Shown in pieces: positions 36,116 through 49,370 of a stretch of DNA of 64,000 bases (position 1 is the first letter of the stretch; every line of letters begins with the position of its first letter). Both the position numbers and the translations under genes were made by a program. The DNA comes from Ampullaceana balthica (taxonomy: Eukaryota > Mollusca > Gastropoda > Lymnaeidae): NCBI GenBank assembly GCA_944989445.1, contig CALYLW010000569.1, positions 414,214-478,213 of the forward strand. Reading direction: 5' to 3'. The notes under the pieces were generated by a model. The model had not been told where the DNA came from. It saw only the letters and a list, made by a program, of their open reading frames with translations, and made no database searches.

Positions 36116-38105
36116 ATTTCCTTGTTATAAACTTTTACAGACACTCCGTCGCAAAATGCACTATACTAAATTACATTTTGGACTCGCCATTGGCATTTCC
36201 TTATTATCAAGTACATCAAACACCGCGGCCATACACACTAATAATCTTTTGTTTACAGGGCGTGATCACTCGATTATCGGAAATCGATTTTAAGATCTCA
36301 AGGTTCCTCTGAAATGTTTGAAGATTAAAAAAATATTATTTTTAAACTCAGCCACAATAACACCTTGTGATAAAATATCAACGCACCTTTTATTTAAACA
36401 ATTTTAAAATTTCTTTACAATTTTATTCTCTTTCAACATTTAAAATAGTGTCGAAGAAGTATTAAAAAGTAAATCATATTTTGCCATGGTAGTCAAATTC
36501 AAAGCAGATGGTCAGCAATGGATTAAAAATTATTACGACCTTAGGGTAGGCTATTTTTCTATTTTAGGGTTGTGTTTTGTGAGACAAAGTAGAGGAGTTT
36601 GCGATAATGGTCGTAAGGAGACGAAACATCATTCGCAAAAAAACGCTTTTTGCAACCGCGCTTTCAAAATGGCCTAAGCAGTGACATACAACATTTTTAC
36701 ATGTCACGTAATTTGAAAGTAGCCTGATAACACATAGGTATATAAAAGCTTTTCTTTTCTTTTTTTTTCATCCTTGCGCCAAAGAAGATGGGTTTTTTTT
36801 ACCCCAAGGCAGATACGAGGAATACTATTTTCGGCTAAACTAAAATTACACAATAACTACACATCTTAGATATTAAAATGTCGTTTAAAGTTTGATCAAA
36901 CATGAGGCGGAAAGATAAGACGAGTGTGTGAGGCAAGACATAAATAAATCAATAAATTTAAAAACTTTGTGTGGCAATCAAGAAAATCTGAAATTCATTA
37001 ATTTCAGAACGGATCATTTTGATACACGATTTCTACAGAAATATATATATATATATATATATATAAGTAATGGATTTCCTTTAGTTAAACGCATATTTAT
37101 ACATAAAACATAAACACAATCACATAACTTCTAATAAACACCCAAGTACACAAATTATAAAAAGCAATGGGCACAAAGGTTTTATTGAGCCAAACTCACA
37201 AATGTCAAGTATCTGCCGGTAATGCAGTGTGAATAAAATTTGTGCATAATTGTGTTTAAGGCAAAGTGTTTACCAACTTTACTTAATGCATAACGAGTTT
37301 TTTTTAAAGTGTGAAATACTTTAGATTTATTCACATTGCCTAGGCATTATGCTATTGAAAAAGCCTGACTGGGCTTAGTCAGAGTGTCCGGTAACATTCA
37401 GATAAATGAAGATTGTAGCACAGCGATGTCTATTGAAATGTCTCTGACATGTGTCAATCGGTATTATAGTTAAAATAATGCTTCGATTACTTGAGGAGAA
37501 AAATATAGCAGTTTTCAAGTGTTTACGTGAACTTACGAAATCATTGTTCAGGCAGTCTCTTAAACTGCGGCTTATCTGAGATTTTTTTGTTGTTGATACT
37601 TTGATTGATCACTTCAAATTTGATGGCCCATAAGACAAATGTCCTCTGTTTTAAGGTTGTGCACGGGAAGTTACGCACCAGGCAACGTCAAGGGAGAGTA
37701 GAACGTACTCACGTTATGGACGCTGGATGAAAAAGAGGAATTCTCCTGCACCGTTGATTGACTCAGTGGAGAGTTTTTCTGTTGTTGACTCAGTTATTAG
37801 AGATTTTCCTTTTGTGGACTTGGTTATTCACGAGAATGCCTGGAGTAAATACTTGTAACACACACAAACAGAAAACACGCGCACGTTACGCAACTTAACA
37901 TGCTAAATGCATAACTTTACTGCAAATGTTACACAATCCTCTAACATTCTTATCATTACTTTCTTAAATCAGTGGTTCTCACCTAGCAAGACTCTCAAAC
38001 CTTATATTTAGTGTGACTAAATGCCATAGGTTCTCTTTCTTTTCTTTTTTTTCTTTTTGTTAATTACTTTTTTTTTATTTGAGAACTTCTAAACATAATT
38101 TTGTT

Positions 38106-38220
<115 letters not shown>

Positions 38221-38569
38221 ACTTAAAGCTCTATTGGTTAAAATTTAACTAAATCAACTATTCTACAATACATTGATCACCTATAATTACGAAAGTGGAA
38301 ATATAATTAGCAAAGAAGCCACTATAAACGATATCATATACAATAGGATTGCGATAACGCTTTTCAATAAAACACAATATTGATCTTACAATTAGTTTAT
38401 GTATATCGGAATTAAACACGTCCTGCTCTGTCAATTTCCATAATCTTAAAATAATTTACATATATATCATAAGACAAAGTTTGTTCGTTTTTGGTCTTGA
38501 GGATATGTGTTGAATGCACTCCTACATGGATTGATGGATCGCAACTAAACTTGGAATAAAATATTTTTA

Positions 38570-39590
38570 AAAATCTTTTTTTTTAAAAGGACACGCTTTT
38601 ATTTACATATAGAAAGTGCACTAAAAAGAAGAAAATAAAACTTTTCAATCCGTGAACCTATCGACTGCACATAAAAGCGTGGGGCGCCCCTCACAACTCT
38701 TTTCTTATTGCAACTACTCTCTCTTTTGCATATAGATAATTTTTTCTAATTAATATGATAGTAGCATGTATATGATCAAAGTTGTGAAACTTTAATGTTT
38801 ATTAATATTCATATAAATTTGTATTTATGTTTCGCAACCTTGTACATGATAGCGAGTTGTGGAGAGGGCCCCAAGCTTTTATGTGCAGTCGCTAGGTTTA
38901 CGGATTGAAAATTTTTATTCTCTTCTTTTTAGTGCACTCTCTACATGTAAATAAAAGCGTGTCCTTTCAAAATACAATTTTTTAAATATTTTATTTTCTA
39001 GTTTTTAGTAACACAATTTTCGTAATCAATTTTTTGACATAATCAATACAATTTAATTTGTCAAACTTCGTTGTCTATAACTTAAATGTGATAGTGGTAA
39101 AAAGATAGATTATTAATTACAAATTTATGTATTTAAAAAAAAACAGTTTCCCCAACTGAAAATTGAACCCAGTACCTCAAGGTCGAAAATCCATTAAGCT
39201 AACAAGTCGGCCAACTAGGCTACACAAATAGCAATTGTTCTTCTTGTATTATCATGTCTATTTAGATTTATTTTCGAATTACTGAGTTAACACCTGGAAT
39301 GTCGTCATACATGGCTGGTTGTGAACTCCAGTGACATTCACTTGAAAGTCAAGAATATCACGGATACAGATTATATAGAAGGATAAACTAAAAATGCATT
39401 TATTTTATTACGGTACATTCGATCGATCTGAAATTTTGATACAGTGAATTGTCATCTAAGATCTATCTGTGGTAAAATTTTGAGATCTCTAGGACCATCA
39501 GAAGTGGTTTATTTGACGTTACAAGATTTCACGGATACAACATACAACATACAACATACAATCAGTGTGACTTAAATAAAAGCATTTAAT
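38570..39590 (+). mobile_element. fold-back element between the two duplicates
   Basis: Left arm aaaggacacgcttttattta, gtgcactaaaaagaagaaaa, ttttcaatccgtgaacctat, cgactgcacataaaagc is matched inverted by gcttttatgtgcagtcg, ggtttacggattgaaaattt, ttctcttctttttagtgcac, aaataaaagcgtgtcctttc (38876-38970). A spacer of about 170 bp separates the arms. Then come a tRNA-like segment (39147-39228, minus) and a core with cgatcgatctgaaattttga, ending in acatacaacatacaa repeats. It resembles 13650-14375. Confidence 0.75.
39147..39228 (-). repeat. tRNA-like segment inside the fold-back element
   Basis: Minus strand: tgtgtagcctagttggccga (A-box-like) and actgggttcaattttcagtt (B-box-like) about 40 nt apart. 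The acceptor strands do not pair clearly, so a SINE-type promoter remnant is more likely than a gene. Confidence 0.4.
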
Positions 39591-39717
39591 AATAATAATA
39601 ATAATAATAATAATATTAATAAAAAACAAAACATGTTCTACTTTTTAGCTATTTAATTGAAATATGGAACGGGGTTTAAGATATAAGATATGTACAAACG
39701 AATTATTTTATCGAAAC

Positions 39718-40582
39718 AACCTTTGAGCCGTCCTCTTAACAACGAAAGACACCTCCGTTATTCACGTCATTACAACCTACCCATGCTGAAGAAATATGAC
39801 TGTCAACATAGTTCACCATTATGGCAGCTGTGTCCGAATATTTCAGTGACACGAGGAAGCTATCTTTGGACCGACATTCAATGTCAATTGAACTTTAATT
39901 CAATTCCTGGGTGAAAACACCGAGACACAAATTCGTTTGGTTTTGACAGTAGACTTTAAACCAAAGATCCTCTTCACACGGAAGTTGCAAAAGGTACCTC
40001 TAGCGATGGTTCTTACCCAAGCCGTGTGGTTCCGTAGAGAGGAGAGTGATGTAGATGAAACATGTTGCAATGTTCTAAGGGCTGTGGATAAAATGCTAAC
40101 AACTAAACTGTAAAAAAATAAAAAAGAAAGTTTTTATTGGTGAAAATTATAAAAATGTATCATAAGACGTTATAATGTATCAATACGTAGGTTTCCTTAT
40201 ATATTACAAAGAATAATGTTATCTTTGACAATATTTATATAGAGCAGCAAAAAACATTTTTAAAATCAAATTTATGTTTTGTTAGAATATTTTTAATGAT
40301 TTTATTTGTCTATGTATATTTGATTTTTAAAAATTAAAAGACAAACTATACATAAACTCAAAATTAACGAAACGTTTCTCTCTTTTGTTTTTGAAAGAGT
40401 TTTTAACAAATTTCATTTTATGTTTATTTCGTGTTGTTTTCTAGCATGTTTAACAGCATATTTCCATTTAGATTTTAACACTGTCTTTAATTCCTCTAAT
40501 CAAATTTAAAATTTTATTTTAAAAATCGTTTAACTTTACACATCGGATTGACAATGGCACCAAATACAACTTTTGAAATCAT
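39718..40582 (-). pseudogene. decayed duplicate of the intact PAN-like/C-type lectin gene
   Basis: Exon 1 is recognisable at 40582-40540 (MISKVV start, 43 nt, donor t|gtaaag), exactly the structure of the intact gene. Exon 2 spans 40107-39718 after a tttttttacag acceptor but opens with a stop in the expected frame. It lacks the block between the start of the PAN-like module and the Glu/Pro-rich linker, and has several indels. It also ends before the EPN/ND segment. The first part of the lectin domain (cgagacacaaattcgttt, gctatctttggaccgacatt) still matches closely. Non-functional. Confidence 0.85.
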
Positions 40583-42040
40583 ATTTCCTCGTTATTAACG
40601 TCTTTATTTTACACGCTTCGGTGCAAAGTGCACAAATAAATTACATTCTGGAAAAGCCATCGGCATTTCCTGATTATCAAGTACACCAAACACTATTGCC
40701 GTACACACACATAATCTTTTGTTTACAGATCGTGATCACACGATTATCGGAAATCTATCAATTTCTCAAGGTTTCTATTGAATTTGAGAAAACACAAAAA
40801 ATATTTTTGAGTTCAATAATCAACTTATCAACAAATAAACTTGTGATAAAATATCAAAGCATTATTAATTTAAAGAAGTTTAAAATAACTTTAAATTTTC
40901 ATATTTTTTTAAAGGGTCCAAGAATTATACAAAGTAAATCATTTTGGCTACGAAAGTTAAATGTGAAGTAGAGGATCAGCAATTGAGTCACAATTAACAC
41001 GACTTCTAGGAAGGTTTTTGTTGTATTGATGGGTTGTGTAAGCAGCGGAGTTGGCGATCATGGTCGTAAGGAGACTAAGCATAATTCGTAAATAAGGCTT
41101 ATGCAAACGTTGCTTTCAAAATTGCAATAGCAGTTATATACAAATTGTTTAAATTTTAAATGGACTGTAATTTGAAAGTAGTCAGATAATACAGATAAAT
41201 AAAAGCTTTTTTTTTACGCTGTGCTAAAGCAGCAAAAATCTTTTACGAAAGGCAGATATGTGGTCGATTATTTTCGGCTTAAATAAAATTACACAACAAC
41301 TAAACAACTTAGATAAGGAAATATAATTTAAAGTTGGTTCAAACAGGAGGTGGAAAGATAAGACGAGTGTGTGAGGCAAGATATAAATAACTCAATGGTT
41401 TTTAACACAGCATGTGAATGCCAAAAATGTTAACTACTTTAATGATTTCTTCTTGATATTATTTCTTTACCACCGAAATGAGTCATTTTGATGTATGATT
41501 TCTAAAGGAATATATATGTAAGTGAAATATTTATGTAGTGAAACGTATGTTTTATACAAAATACATACAAATAATCACATAACTTCCATTAAACACTGAA
41601 GAACACAAATAATAAAAAGCAATAGGCATAAAAGGATAATGTCGAGAAACGCTCACAAATGTAAAGTACCTCCCGGTAATGCATTGTGAATAAGATTTGA
41701 GCATAGTTGTGTTTGATGCAAAGTGTTTAGAAACTTTTCTGAAGCCTAACGATTTTAGTCCAAGTGTGAAATACATTAGACTTTATTCATATTGCCTAGA
41801 CATTATTCTATACAAATTCTGACTTGGCTTAGTCAGAGTGTCTAGAAACTTGCAGAGAAATGGAGATTGTAGCCCAGCGATTTCTATTCAAACGTTTTTG
41901 ACATGTATCAAACAGTCTTTGAGTTAAAATAAAGACTCGATTACTTGAGGAGAACGAAAAACCAGTTTTGAAGTGTTTACGTTAACTTCAGAAATCGTTG
42001 CTCAGGCAGTCCAATATTGCGGCTCGTTCGATGTCTTTTT

Positions 42041-43665
42041 ACATTCCTTATATTAACTTCACCGCCGTCTCTCTCTGTCGTTCTGTCGTCATCTCATGGG
42101 CGGGCGAAAAAACAAAAGTCAAAAATGACCCATTTCCCATGATCCGACAGAGCTGCAATTTGGCACACGGACCCGTCTCACCTAACAATGCATCGTATCA
42201 AAATTTCAGATTGATCGAACGTACCGTAATTAAATGTATGCATTTTTAGTTTATCCTTATATAACGTTTGTAATTCAAACTCACTGTTTGTTATTGTTTT
42301 TTTCACGGGATTATTCAGTCATGCGTTGACGCGACCCATCGAAGTACCGGCGTGCTTTTGTTTACATTTTACGTGTCACGCTGAGCTTGGTCAAGCGATC
42401 GGTGACCAGACTTTTCCCCTCTCCCCCCCCCACCCCCCCCCAGGGTTATGAAGCAAAGTTGAGTTAAGACAGATTCAGTCTGTAAATGTTTGTCGCGTTT
42501 GAAAATAATTAATACTGTTAGTTATGTATCATATATAAGGGATTTATAGTCAAAAATTGATTTTTACGGGTTTGTTTTATTAAATCCCTTATATTAACTT
42601 AGAAATCTTGTCGTGATCTCTTCGTACGTCGGGTGGAAAAACAAGAGTAATAAATGACCCACTTCCTGTGATGCCATCGAGCTGAAATTTGGCACACGGA
42701 CCCGTGTTACCTAACAATGCATCGTATCAAAAATTCACACCGATCAAACGTACAGTTATTAAATTAATGCATTTTTAGTTTATCTATATAAACTATATGT
42801 AGCGGTCGCTATTGTTTACATTTTACGGGTCACTTGACTTCACGCCAGCCATAGTTGAACACATCTCGTGTTTCATCCAGGTGTACCGGCGTGCTTTTGT
42901 TTACAATTTTTGTGTCACGCTGAGCTCGGTCAAGCGATCGGTGACCAGATCTTTCACCTCTGCCACCCACCCCACACCCAGGTGTTATAAAGCGAAGTAA
43001 AGTTAAGACGGATTCAGTCTGTAAATGTTTGTCGCGTTTGAAAATAATCAATGATTTTAGTTATGTCTCATACTCTTGTATAAGGGATTTATAGTCAAAA
43101 ACTTTGTTTTTACGGATTTGTCTTATTAAATCCCTTATATTTACTTCAAAATCTTGTTGTCATCTCTTCGTACGTCGGTCGGGCGGAAAAACCAAAGTAA
43201 AAAATGACCCACTTCCCGTCATGCCATCGAGCTGACATTTGGCACATAGACTCGACTTACCTAACAATGCATCGTATAAAAAATTCAGACCGATTGGACG
43301 TACCATAATTAAATTAATGCATTTTTAGTTTATCTATATAAACTATATGTAGCGGTCGCTATCGTTTACATTTTACGGGTCACTTGAATTCACGCCAGCC
43401 AGAGGTGAACACATCTCGTGTTTAACCAGGTGTACCGGCGTGATATTGTTTACATTTTGCGTGTCCCGCTGAGCTCGGTCCAGCAATCGGTGACAAGACC
43501 TTCCCCCTCCCACCCCCCCCCCGGGTTAAAAGCAAATGGGCGTTAAGACAGATTCAGTCTGTAAATATTTGTCGCGTTTGAACATAATTAATACTTTTAG
43601 TTATGTCTCATATATAGTGGATTTATAGTCAAAAACTTGCTTTTGTTTTTACGGGTTGGTTTTAT
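42041..43665 (+). mobile_element. head-to-tail trimer of AAATCCCTTATA-family units
   Basis: Units at about 42041-42581, 42582-43127 and 43128-43665, each starting (a)aatcccttatattaactt and ending gggatttatagtcaaaa then a tttttacgggtttgtttta tail. Each has the hairpin core with gagctgaaatttggcacac and aaaattcagaccgatcgga-like arms. The insertion is absent from copy A of the segmental duplication, so it arrived after, or as part of, divergence of the duplicates. Non-coding. Confidence 0.8.
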
Positions 43666-44629
43666 TGTTACTTGGGTTGAACATTTCCAATTTGATTTGC
43701 CATACGACAATTGTCCTCTAATGTAAGACTGTGTACGTGAAGTAAAGTATCAGGCAAAGCCAAGGGAGAGTAGAACGTCCTCACGTTATGGACGCTGGAT
43801 GAAAAGATGAACTGCTATGCACCGTTGATTACATCGGTGAAGGGTATCTCAATTGTTGACTCAGTTATTAGAGCTTTTCCATGGTCCACTTGGTTATTCT
43901 ATAGATTTTCTTGTGATAAGTACTGGTGACACACACAAAACGGATACATTATGATTATAAAACTTAACATTGTAAATACATAGCTTTAGAGCAACTAACT
44001 TTCCCCCCTAGTGTTCTAATCATTACTTTCTTAAATTAGTGGTTCTCAAATAAATAACTCTAAATGCCTTAGTTGTTTTTTAAGAACTTTATAAATTTAT
44101 TTTCCTTACATATACATAATACTTAAGGCTCTTTTCACTAAAATTGAATTGACACAACTATTCAGCTACACAATTACCACGTATAATTACAAAGCTGTAG
44201 CTATAATTTGCAAATAAAATATGCTGTGTAAATGTCCATTATCATAAAATAATATATATAAATGTACATGACAAAGTTTTGTTAATATCTGGTAGTGTGG
44301 TTCTGTATTGCATAAGTTCCTACGTGGATTGATGGATCTCAATCAAATTTGGAACATGTATCCATAATTATCCAGATTGAAGTTAAGATAGGTTTACAAC
44401 TTTACAGTGTTTACGTTTTAGGGCCAGGAACCTATTTATTTATTCTCGTATACCTTATCTTAGTAAAAAAATAAAAACTACTAATTTTTGCTACCGGGAT
44501 GATTGATAAATGGAGACCAAATTTGGTGCAGAAAAACAGAATTATCCGTATTTAATTGCTATATGGAATTGAACTCCAATTAACTAAAAGGTTATAGAAG
44601 AGGCTCGAATTGAATTTTTTTATTTTTGT

Positions 44630-45162
44630 ACTAGACGCCCCGCGGCGTAGCATACGCCGCAGACTTGCACATGGAGAGTTCTTTTACCCCTTTAATGCAC
44701 TTTATAGGGCGCCTACAGCGCCGACCTTTTTCAAAAGCCCAACTAACTTGTCCTTGTTTGATCAATACGAAATATTAAACTTTCTGAAATGCACACAAAG
44801 TATTTTATAATAGGGGTTGTAGGGCGCCTATGGCGCCCATTTTGTTTTTTGATGTTATAATTAACCATCATCAAATCCTCTTTTTACATTGTTCCCTTTT
44901 TCCAAAATTAAAATATCAGCGAAAATAAAGACGTCATATAATATTTTTTTACAGCACATATTTAATTTGCACACCTTTTGATGCATTGGTGCAGTAATTT
45001 GGTGCGCTGCTTTCTAAAATTAGCATCTGTTGAACATACTTGCAGCTTATCTTATCTGTTTACAGACGCTCCTTCTATACAGAAGATTATTGCGTCCTAC
45101 GCTTATCTGCTTGGTGTCTCGAAGGGTCCGACCACGAAGAGAATTATATGTATGGATAGATA
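44630..45162 (+). mobile_element. ACTAGACGCCCCGCGGCGTAG element
   Basis: Starts actagacgccccgcggcgta then gcatacgccgcagacttgc; includes one ggcgcc subrepeat (agggcgcctatggcgccc) and the ttggtgcgctgctttctaaa block; ends gaccacgaagagaattatat. It joins the 5' end of the 7484/32960 type to the 3' end of the 28850 type, so these are one modular family. Confidence 0.7.
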
Positions 45163-45435
45163 AATATTTTAAAACATGGCTACCGGGTAAATGAATGTGT
45201 CTTTACAAAATTGTTAAATAAAAACTTAATGTCTCATATTAAATACTGAGTCATGGAAATCCTAACGTCAATTCCTTCAGGGCTTGGGCACAATATTCAT
45301 TTTGGATCCGTAAAAGTTTAAGACTTTATTTCCTATCACATTTTACACGACTTGATAAATATTAACACATATGTAAGTTATGATACATATTAAAATCTAC
45401 AGGGCCCTAGAACTATACATAATGTTACTGTTTGG

Positions 45436-46024
45436 CTATGGCGGATTAAGGGGGGGGGGCTGATCGGGCTAAAGCCAGGGGCCCCCGATGATTTAGGGCC
45501 CCCAAACTTAGCATATTTTATAATAAATGTGGACAAATGTATACATGAATTTCTGAAAATATGATAAATTAATCAAATCTCATCTATTAAAATGATATCT
45601 TTTCCCACACGATAGTCTTAGCAGTCAAAAAACCTTATTTGGTAGGCTCAACAACAGAAATTATTAAAGACTATTATATATATGTTTTAAGTTGACAACC
45701 TTAGTAGAGCTCTCGTGGCCGAATGAGAAATACTAAGGCTTGTGGTGCAAGTGTTGGCGAGTTCGATCCCGGGTAGGGTGAGAAATTTTATTTTCATGTG
45801 TTTTTTAATTTTATAAATTGTCTTTAACACTCAATTTTAGGATACCGGCAAAAAGTTATTTCTTCGAATTTGGTTTTTTCATGAATAATCATTTTGGATT
45901 AATATTTACAAGTTACAGTCTTATATTCGCTGCTAGCAATCATTTTATCTAAAGGTACACTGGCTGGATAGGGCCCCAGTTTGAATTGCAGCCAGGGGCC
46001 CCGTGCAGTCTTAATCCGCCCCTG
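45436..46024 (+). mobile_element. 589-bp hAT MITE with perfect 8-bp target duplication
   Basis: Ends ctatggcggattaag and cttaatccgcccctg are inverted; both flanks are ctgtttgg (45428-45435 and 46025-46032). Sub-terminal cagggccccc-type words are inverted too. A tRNA-like segment lies inside (45709-45781). Confidence 0.85.
45709..45781 (+). repeat. tRNA-like segment inside the hAT MITE
   Basis: tcgtggccgaatgagaaata (A-box region) and gcgagttcgatcccgggtag (B box, T arm) with a plausible anticodon stem gcttg/caagt. It looks like a captured tRNA or SINE head. The acceptor stem does not pair well enough to call a working gene. Confidence 0.45.
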
Positions 46025-46456
46025 CTGTTTGGGCCCGGACATCCGTCATGTCCTTTTTTCTTATATAAGTATAAAAATAGCTTTTAAAACAAATGTTGGG
46101 TTATTCATGAACGGAAATTAAGTCAAAGTTCACAATTTTCGTGGCTTTTGTGGTCATAACCAGTATTCTAATGTAAATTAATTAAATGTAATTATATATT
46201 TATCGACTTAATTCAGAGGTTTTCTTAAAAATACTGTAAATTATTTTTTACGAGAACTCTTCTATGTTAACTGATTTTAATTGTGACAACGTTTTAATAT
46301 TTCACCTTATTATCTATTAAACAATGTTTTTGATAATAGTGGAATTTTTCATTTCAGGCATATTTAAAATATGCAAAATAATTCTAATTTTAGTGGGACA
46401 AGATTTAAAGTTGTAACCTAATATTTTTTGTTATCTAAACAGATACAATTTTTTTA

Positions 46457-46965
46457 AAATCCTTTATATTAACTTGTGGTGTCTGTTTGTTTGAGCCCTT
46501 GCTTGCTTGTCGAAAACACTTTGGATCGATTTTTAACCCACTTCCTCGTAAGCTAGCGAGCTGAAATTTTCCAGGCAGTTTTGTAACGATGATAAAAACT
46601 AAGTATCGAAATTTCAGATCAACCTCATGTATTGTAATTAAATTATTGAATTTTTATATTATTTTATTTATCTCTATGTATCATGTTACATTTTTAGATA
46701 GAGTGTCGTGGTGCGTATTATATTGAACGACCATTTTAATACTTTCCTGTTGCGCGATTCGGTGCGTATTATATTGACGTTACTTTTTAAAAATATAATC
46801 CCGATCAGTGCGCATTATATTAAACATGTTTTACGAGACACAACTAAAAAAAATTAATTTTTGGATTGTCTTGCGCTGCGTATTATAATGAACATTCTTT
46901 TAGTTATGTCTCCTATAAAAAGGATTTATAGTAAAAAAAACTGTGTTTTTTACGTTTTTTTTTAT
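46457..46965 (+). mobile_element. AAATCCTTTATATTAAC-family element, copy 2
   Basis: Starts aaatcctttatattaacttg, holds the cttgcttgctt block, hairpin core (gagctgaaattttccaggca and cgaaatttcagatcaacctc), four gtgcgtattatattga-type subrepeats, and ends ataaaaaggatttatagtaa. Same layout as 5658-6150. Confidence 0.75.
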
Positions 46966-47040
46966 AAACAGAAGATTATTGCGAACACAGACCATGACGG
47001 TCTGTTGGCAATTAGTGACGAACCGTTCAAGGGCCACGGC

Positions 47041-47104
47041 TGTATATATATATATATATATATATATTATATTATATTATATTATATATATATATATATA
47101 TATA
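47041..47104. repeat. TA/TTATA microsatellite
   Basis: TA run, then a tattatattatattatat stretch, then TA again. Confidence 0.9.
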
Positions 47105-47739
47105 TTTATATTTAGGTAATCCTGCAGTTTCAACACGTATATTATTTCACAGCGAAATTTAATTTTCTCGTTAGAACTAAAGTTTTTAATTTTAAAAATG
47201 CATTATTACATGTTGTATTTTAGCTATTACAGCGCTAATTTGTATGTCTTATTAATTTCTAAGGCATTTTTTCGGCGCTCTGTGATACATAATCAGGTCA
47301 CGATACGTACATTTTATTTATCTAGCACCCTGCTTGATAGATGTTTTTACCCATGGTAAAATAAAGTTACTGACTGAAGATTTTTTAAAAAGTATTATTC
47401 ATCTATTTTAATATTCTTAGAAGATAAATAAATATTTTAAAGACAATCTTTTTTTTTATTTCGTTACTAGATGTTTGATTCTTATTTTGTTTGTTTTTAA
47501 GTGAGAAAATTTCATTTGGCATCTTACTGGGACAACCTGGCAAGTAGAATGCTAGATAAACAAAATGGATGTATCCTACTCCAATTGTGTAGCTTCAAGG
47601 GCCTAAAAAAAACCTTAGAAATTAATACAAATATTATATATATATATATATATATTTACAATTCACAGATCTTTTTCTATAAAAATGGTACCGGAACGCA
47701 TGAAAAAAGGTACCAGAACGCAACCCGAAAAGCCCTCCA

Positions 47740-47742
47740 GCC

Positions 47743-47826
<84 letters not shown>
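47740..47826. repeat. compound (TA)n(TG)n microsatellite
   Basis: TA dinucleotides give way to TG dinucleotides at about 47796. A shorter TA tract lies at 47636-47655. Confidence 0.95.
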
Positions 47827-47828
<2 letters not shown>

Positions 47829-48540
47829 CGGCAATGTGTGAATCTGGCATTCTATCCTAGGAAATGTATAGAATGCCTGATGGTTGTAGGAAAAGTATGT
47901 AATTATTTGCTACTTCATACATTGCCTAGACACTCTATAGAAAGCCGAGTTGCCGTGCGGCAAAGTATACAACTGGCCTACCCCCGCCATTTTTCCCGCC
48001 ACTTATGTTGGCGGTGGGGTTTGGGTCGTTGTTTGATGATGGCGATCGGAGCCTGTGAGTGTTGAAAGTTATTTTAAGACAGCGTTTAGCCGGTACGAGG
48101 TTCCACTACCACATCACAGACAATATTGCCATAAATCGTCTCAGGACTAGGCCTGTCAACGGGTACCCGGGACCCGGGTACCCGTTGCCGTGTGATTACC
48201 CGGGTAGTAAAATTCCGCCCGGGTACCCGTGAAAATGTTGCTTCTATGTCTATATTAACCGTAGGCCAAACTTCGGCTCCCATGCGGCTTTTTGTGTTTA
48301 CATTGTGGCTTGCGAAACAATTTATCAAATGAAAATTTTTGTTTCAAATATATGCTGTGAAGTACTTCTAAGGAGAAATATCTGTCAACGGGAAATAAAA
48401 TACGGTCCCAACAAATACAATGTATATTGATATATCTTTTTTTCTCTCAACCTGAAACAGAAATCGCACAACACACTAAAAAAATGGTTCTTTACAAAAA
48501 AATCGTATAAAGAAAACAAAACTCCTCTGCCAAAACAAAA

Positions 48541-49370
48541 AATAAATGATGGACTGCTCAGAGATGAAAGACGCTGTGTTTTTTAATAAAAATAACACTC
48601 TTGCTTTGACTAACTTTGCTTTGAAATACGCCGATTGATACTAGCTAATATTGTTTATTTACCCCCTCTCCTCCCTTCACTCCTATAACCCACACCCCTT
48701 ACATCCGCGTTACTTCTTGTGTTCATTAACACGTGGTGACCTAGAAAAACTGATGCTAATAATTCGTACAAGGTCGTCAGTATTTAAATTTAATAAATTG
48801 AATAGTTACTAACAGTGTAGGATTGGCAGACGTCGGCTGAGGATGGACTGCACAGAGATGAAAGATGCATGTTTGTTTTTTTGTTCATTCAAACGCCCTT
48901 GCTTTGAAACTAACTTTGCTTTGAAATAGCCGACAGTAGGTCACCGATTGATACTATCTATCTAATGACGTTTTTTCTACTCCCCCCCCCTCTCCTCTCT
49001 TCCCTCCTATAACCCAGTGCTTCTCAAATTTTTTTGCATTGCGATCCAATGCATCTGGAACCGGTGCACTATTTTCCCTGTACTTACATGGTAGCGAAAT
49101 GAATTATATTTCCTTTTATTTTATTTCCTTTTATTTCTTTCATTTATTTGCTTATTGTCAAAAATGACAAATTCTATAGGGTTGGTATTATTGATAGCAA
49201 TTGGAGGATTATAATTATGTTTTTCTCTCCTTTCTTGATAACTTCCGCGGACCCCCACTTTGAGAAGCACTGCTATAACCCACACCCTTGCATTCGCTTG
49301 TGTTTCTTGTGTTCATTGACACGTGTTTGCCTAGCCCAAAAATTGATATTAATAATACACCCAAAGTTAA
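48541..49370. repeat. internal tandem duplication within the hAT element
   Basis: gatggactgc(t/a)cagagatga at 48548 and 48843, and cccctctcctcccttcactc versus ccctctcctctcttccctcc, followed in both by ctataacc, cacaccc and a cttgtgttcattaacacgtg-like segment. The first copy is uninterrupted and is the empty site for the 49015 insertion. Confidence 0.85.
49015..49272 (+). mobile_element. 258-bp hAT MITE nested in the larger hAT element
   Basis: Ends cagtgcttctcaaa and tttgagaagcactg are perfect inverted repeats. Flanks ctataacc at 49007-49014 and 49273-49280 are a perfect 8-bp target duplication. The paralogous site in the upstream duplicate (about 48685) has ctataacc once. Confidence 0.95.

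Larger units (their letters stand above)
39718..44365. repeat. tandem segmental duplication, copy B (carries the pseudogene and a TE trimer)
   Basis: Collinear with 34952-38565 but with a 1.6-kb insertion at about 42041-43665. Removing the insertion joins gcggctcgttcgatgtcttt to ttgttacttgggttgaacat, which corresponds to gcggcttatctgagattttt and ttgttgttgatactttgatt at 37570-37612 in copy A. Confidence 0.85.

Noticed and set aside
36048..36312. Plus-strand frames over the lectin first exon
   Set aside because: The minus-strand reading gives a signal peptide, a GT donor and correct phase; the plus frames match nothing.
39690..39914. Plus-strand frame of 74 aa
   Set aside because: Shadow of the minus-strand lectin pseudogene.
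42041..43665. Hammerhead-ribozyme retrozyme as an explanation for tandem units
   Set aside because: I could not find the CTGANGA...GAAA core in either strand of the units; a covariance search would be needed to exclude other ribozymes.
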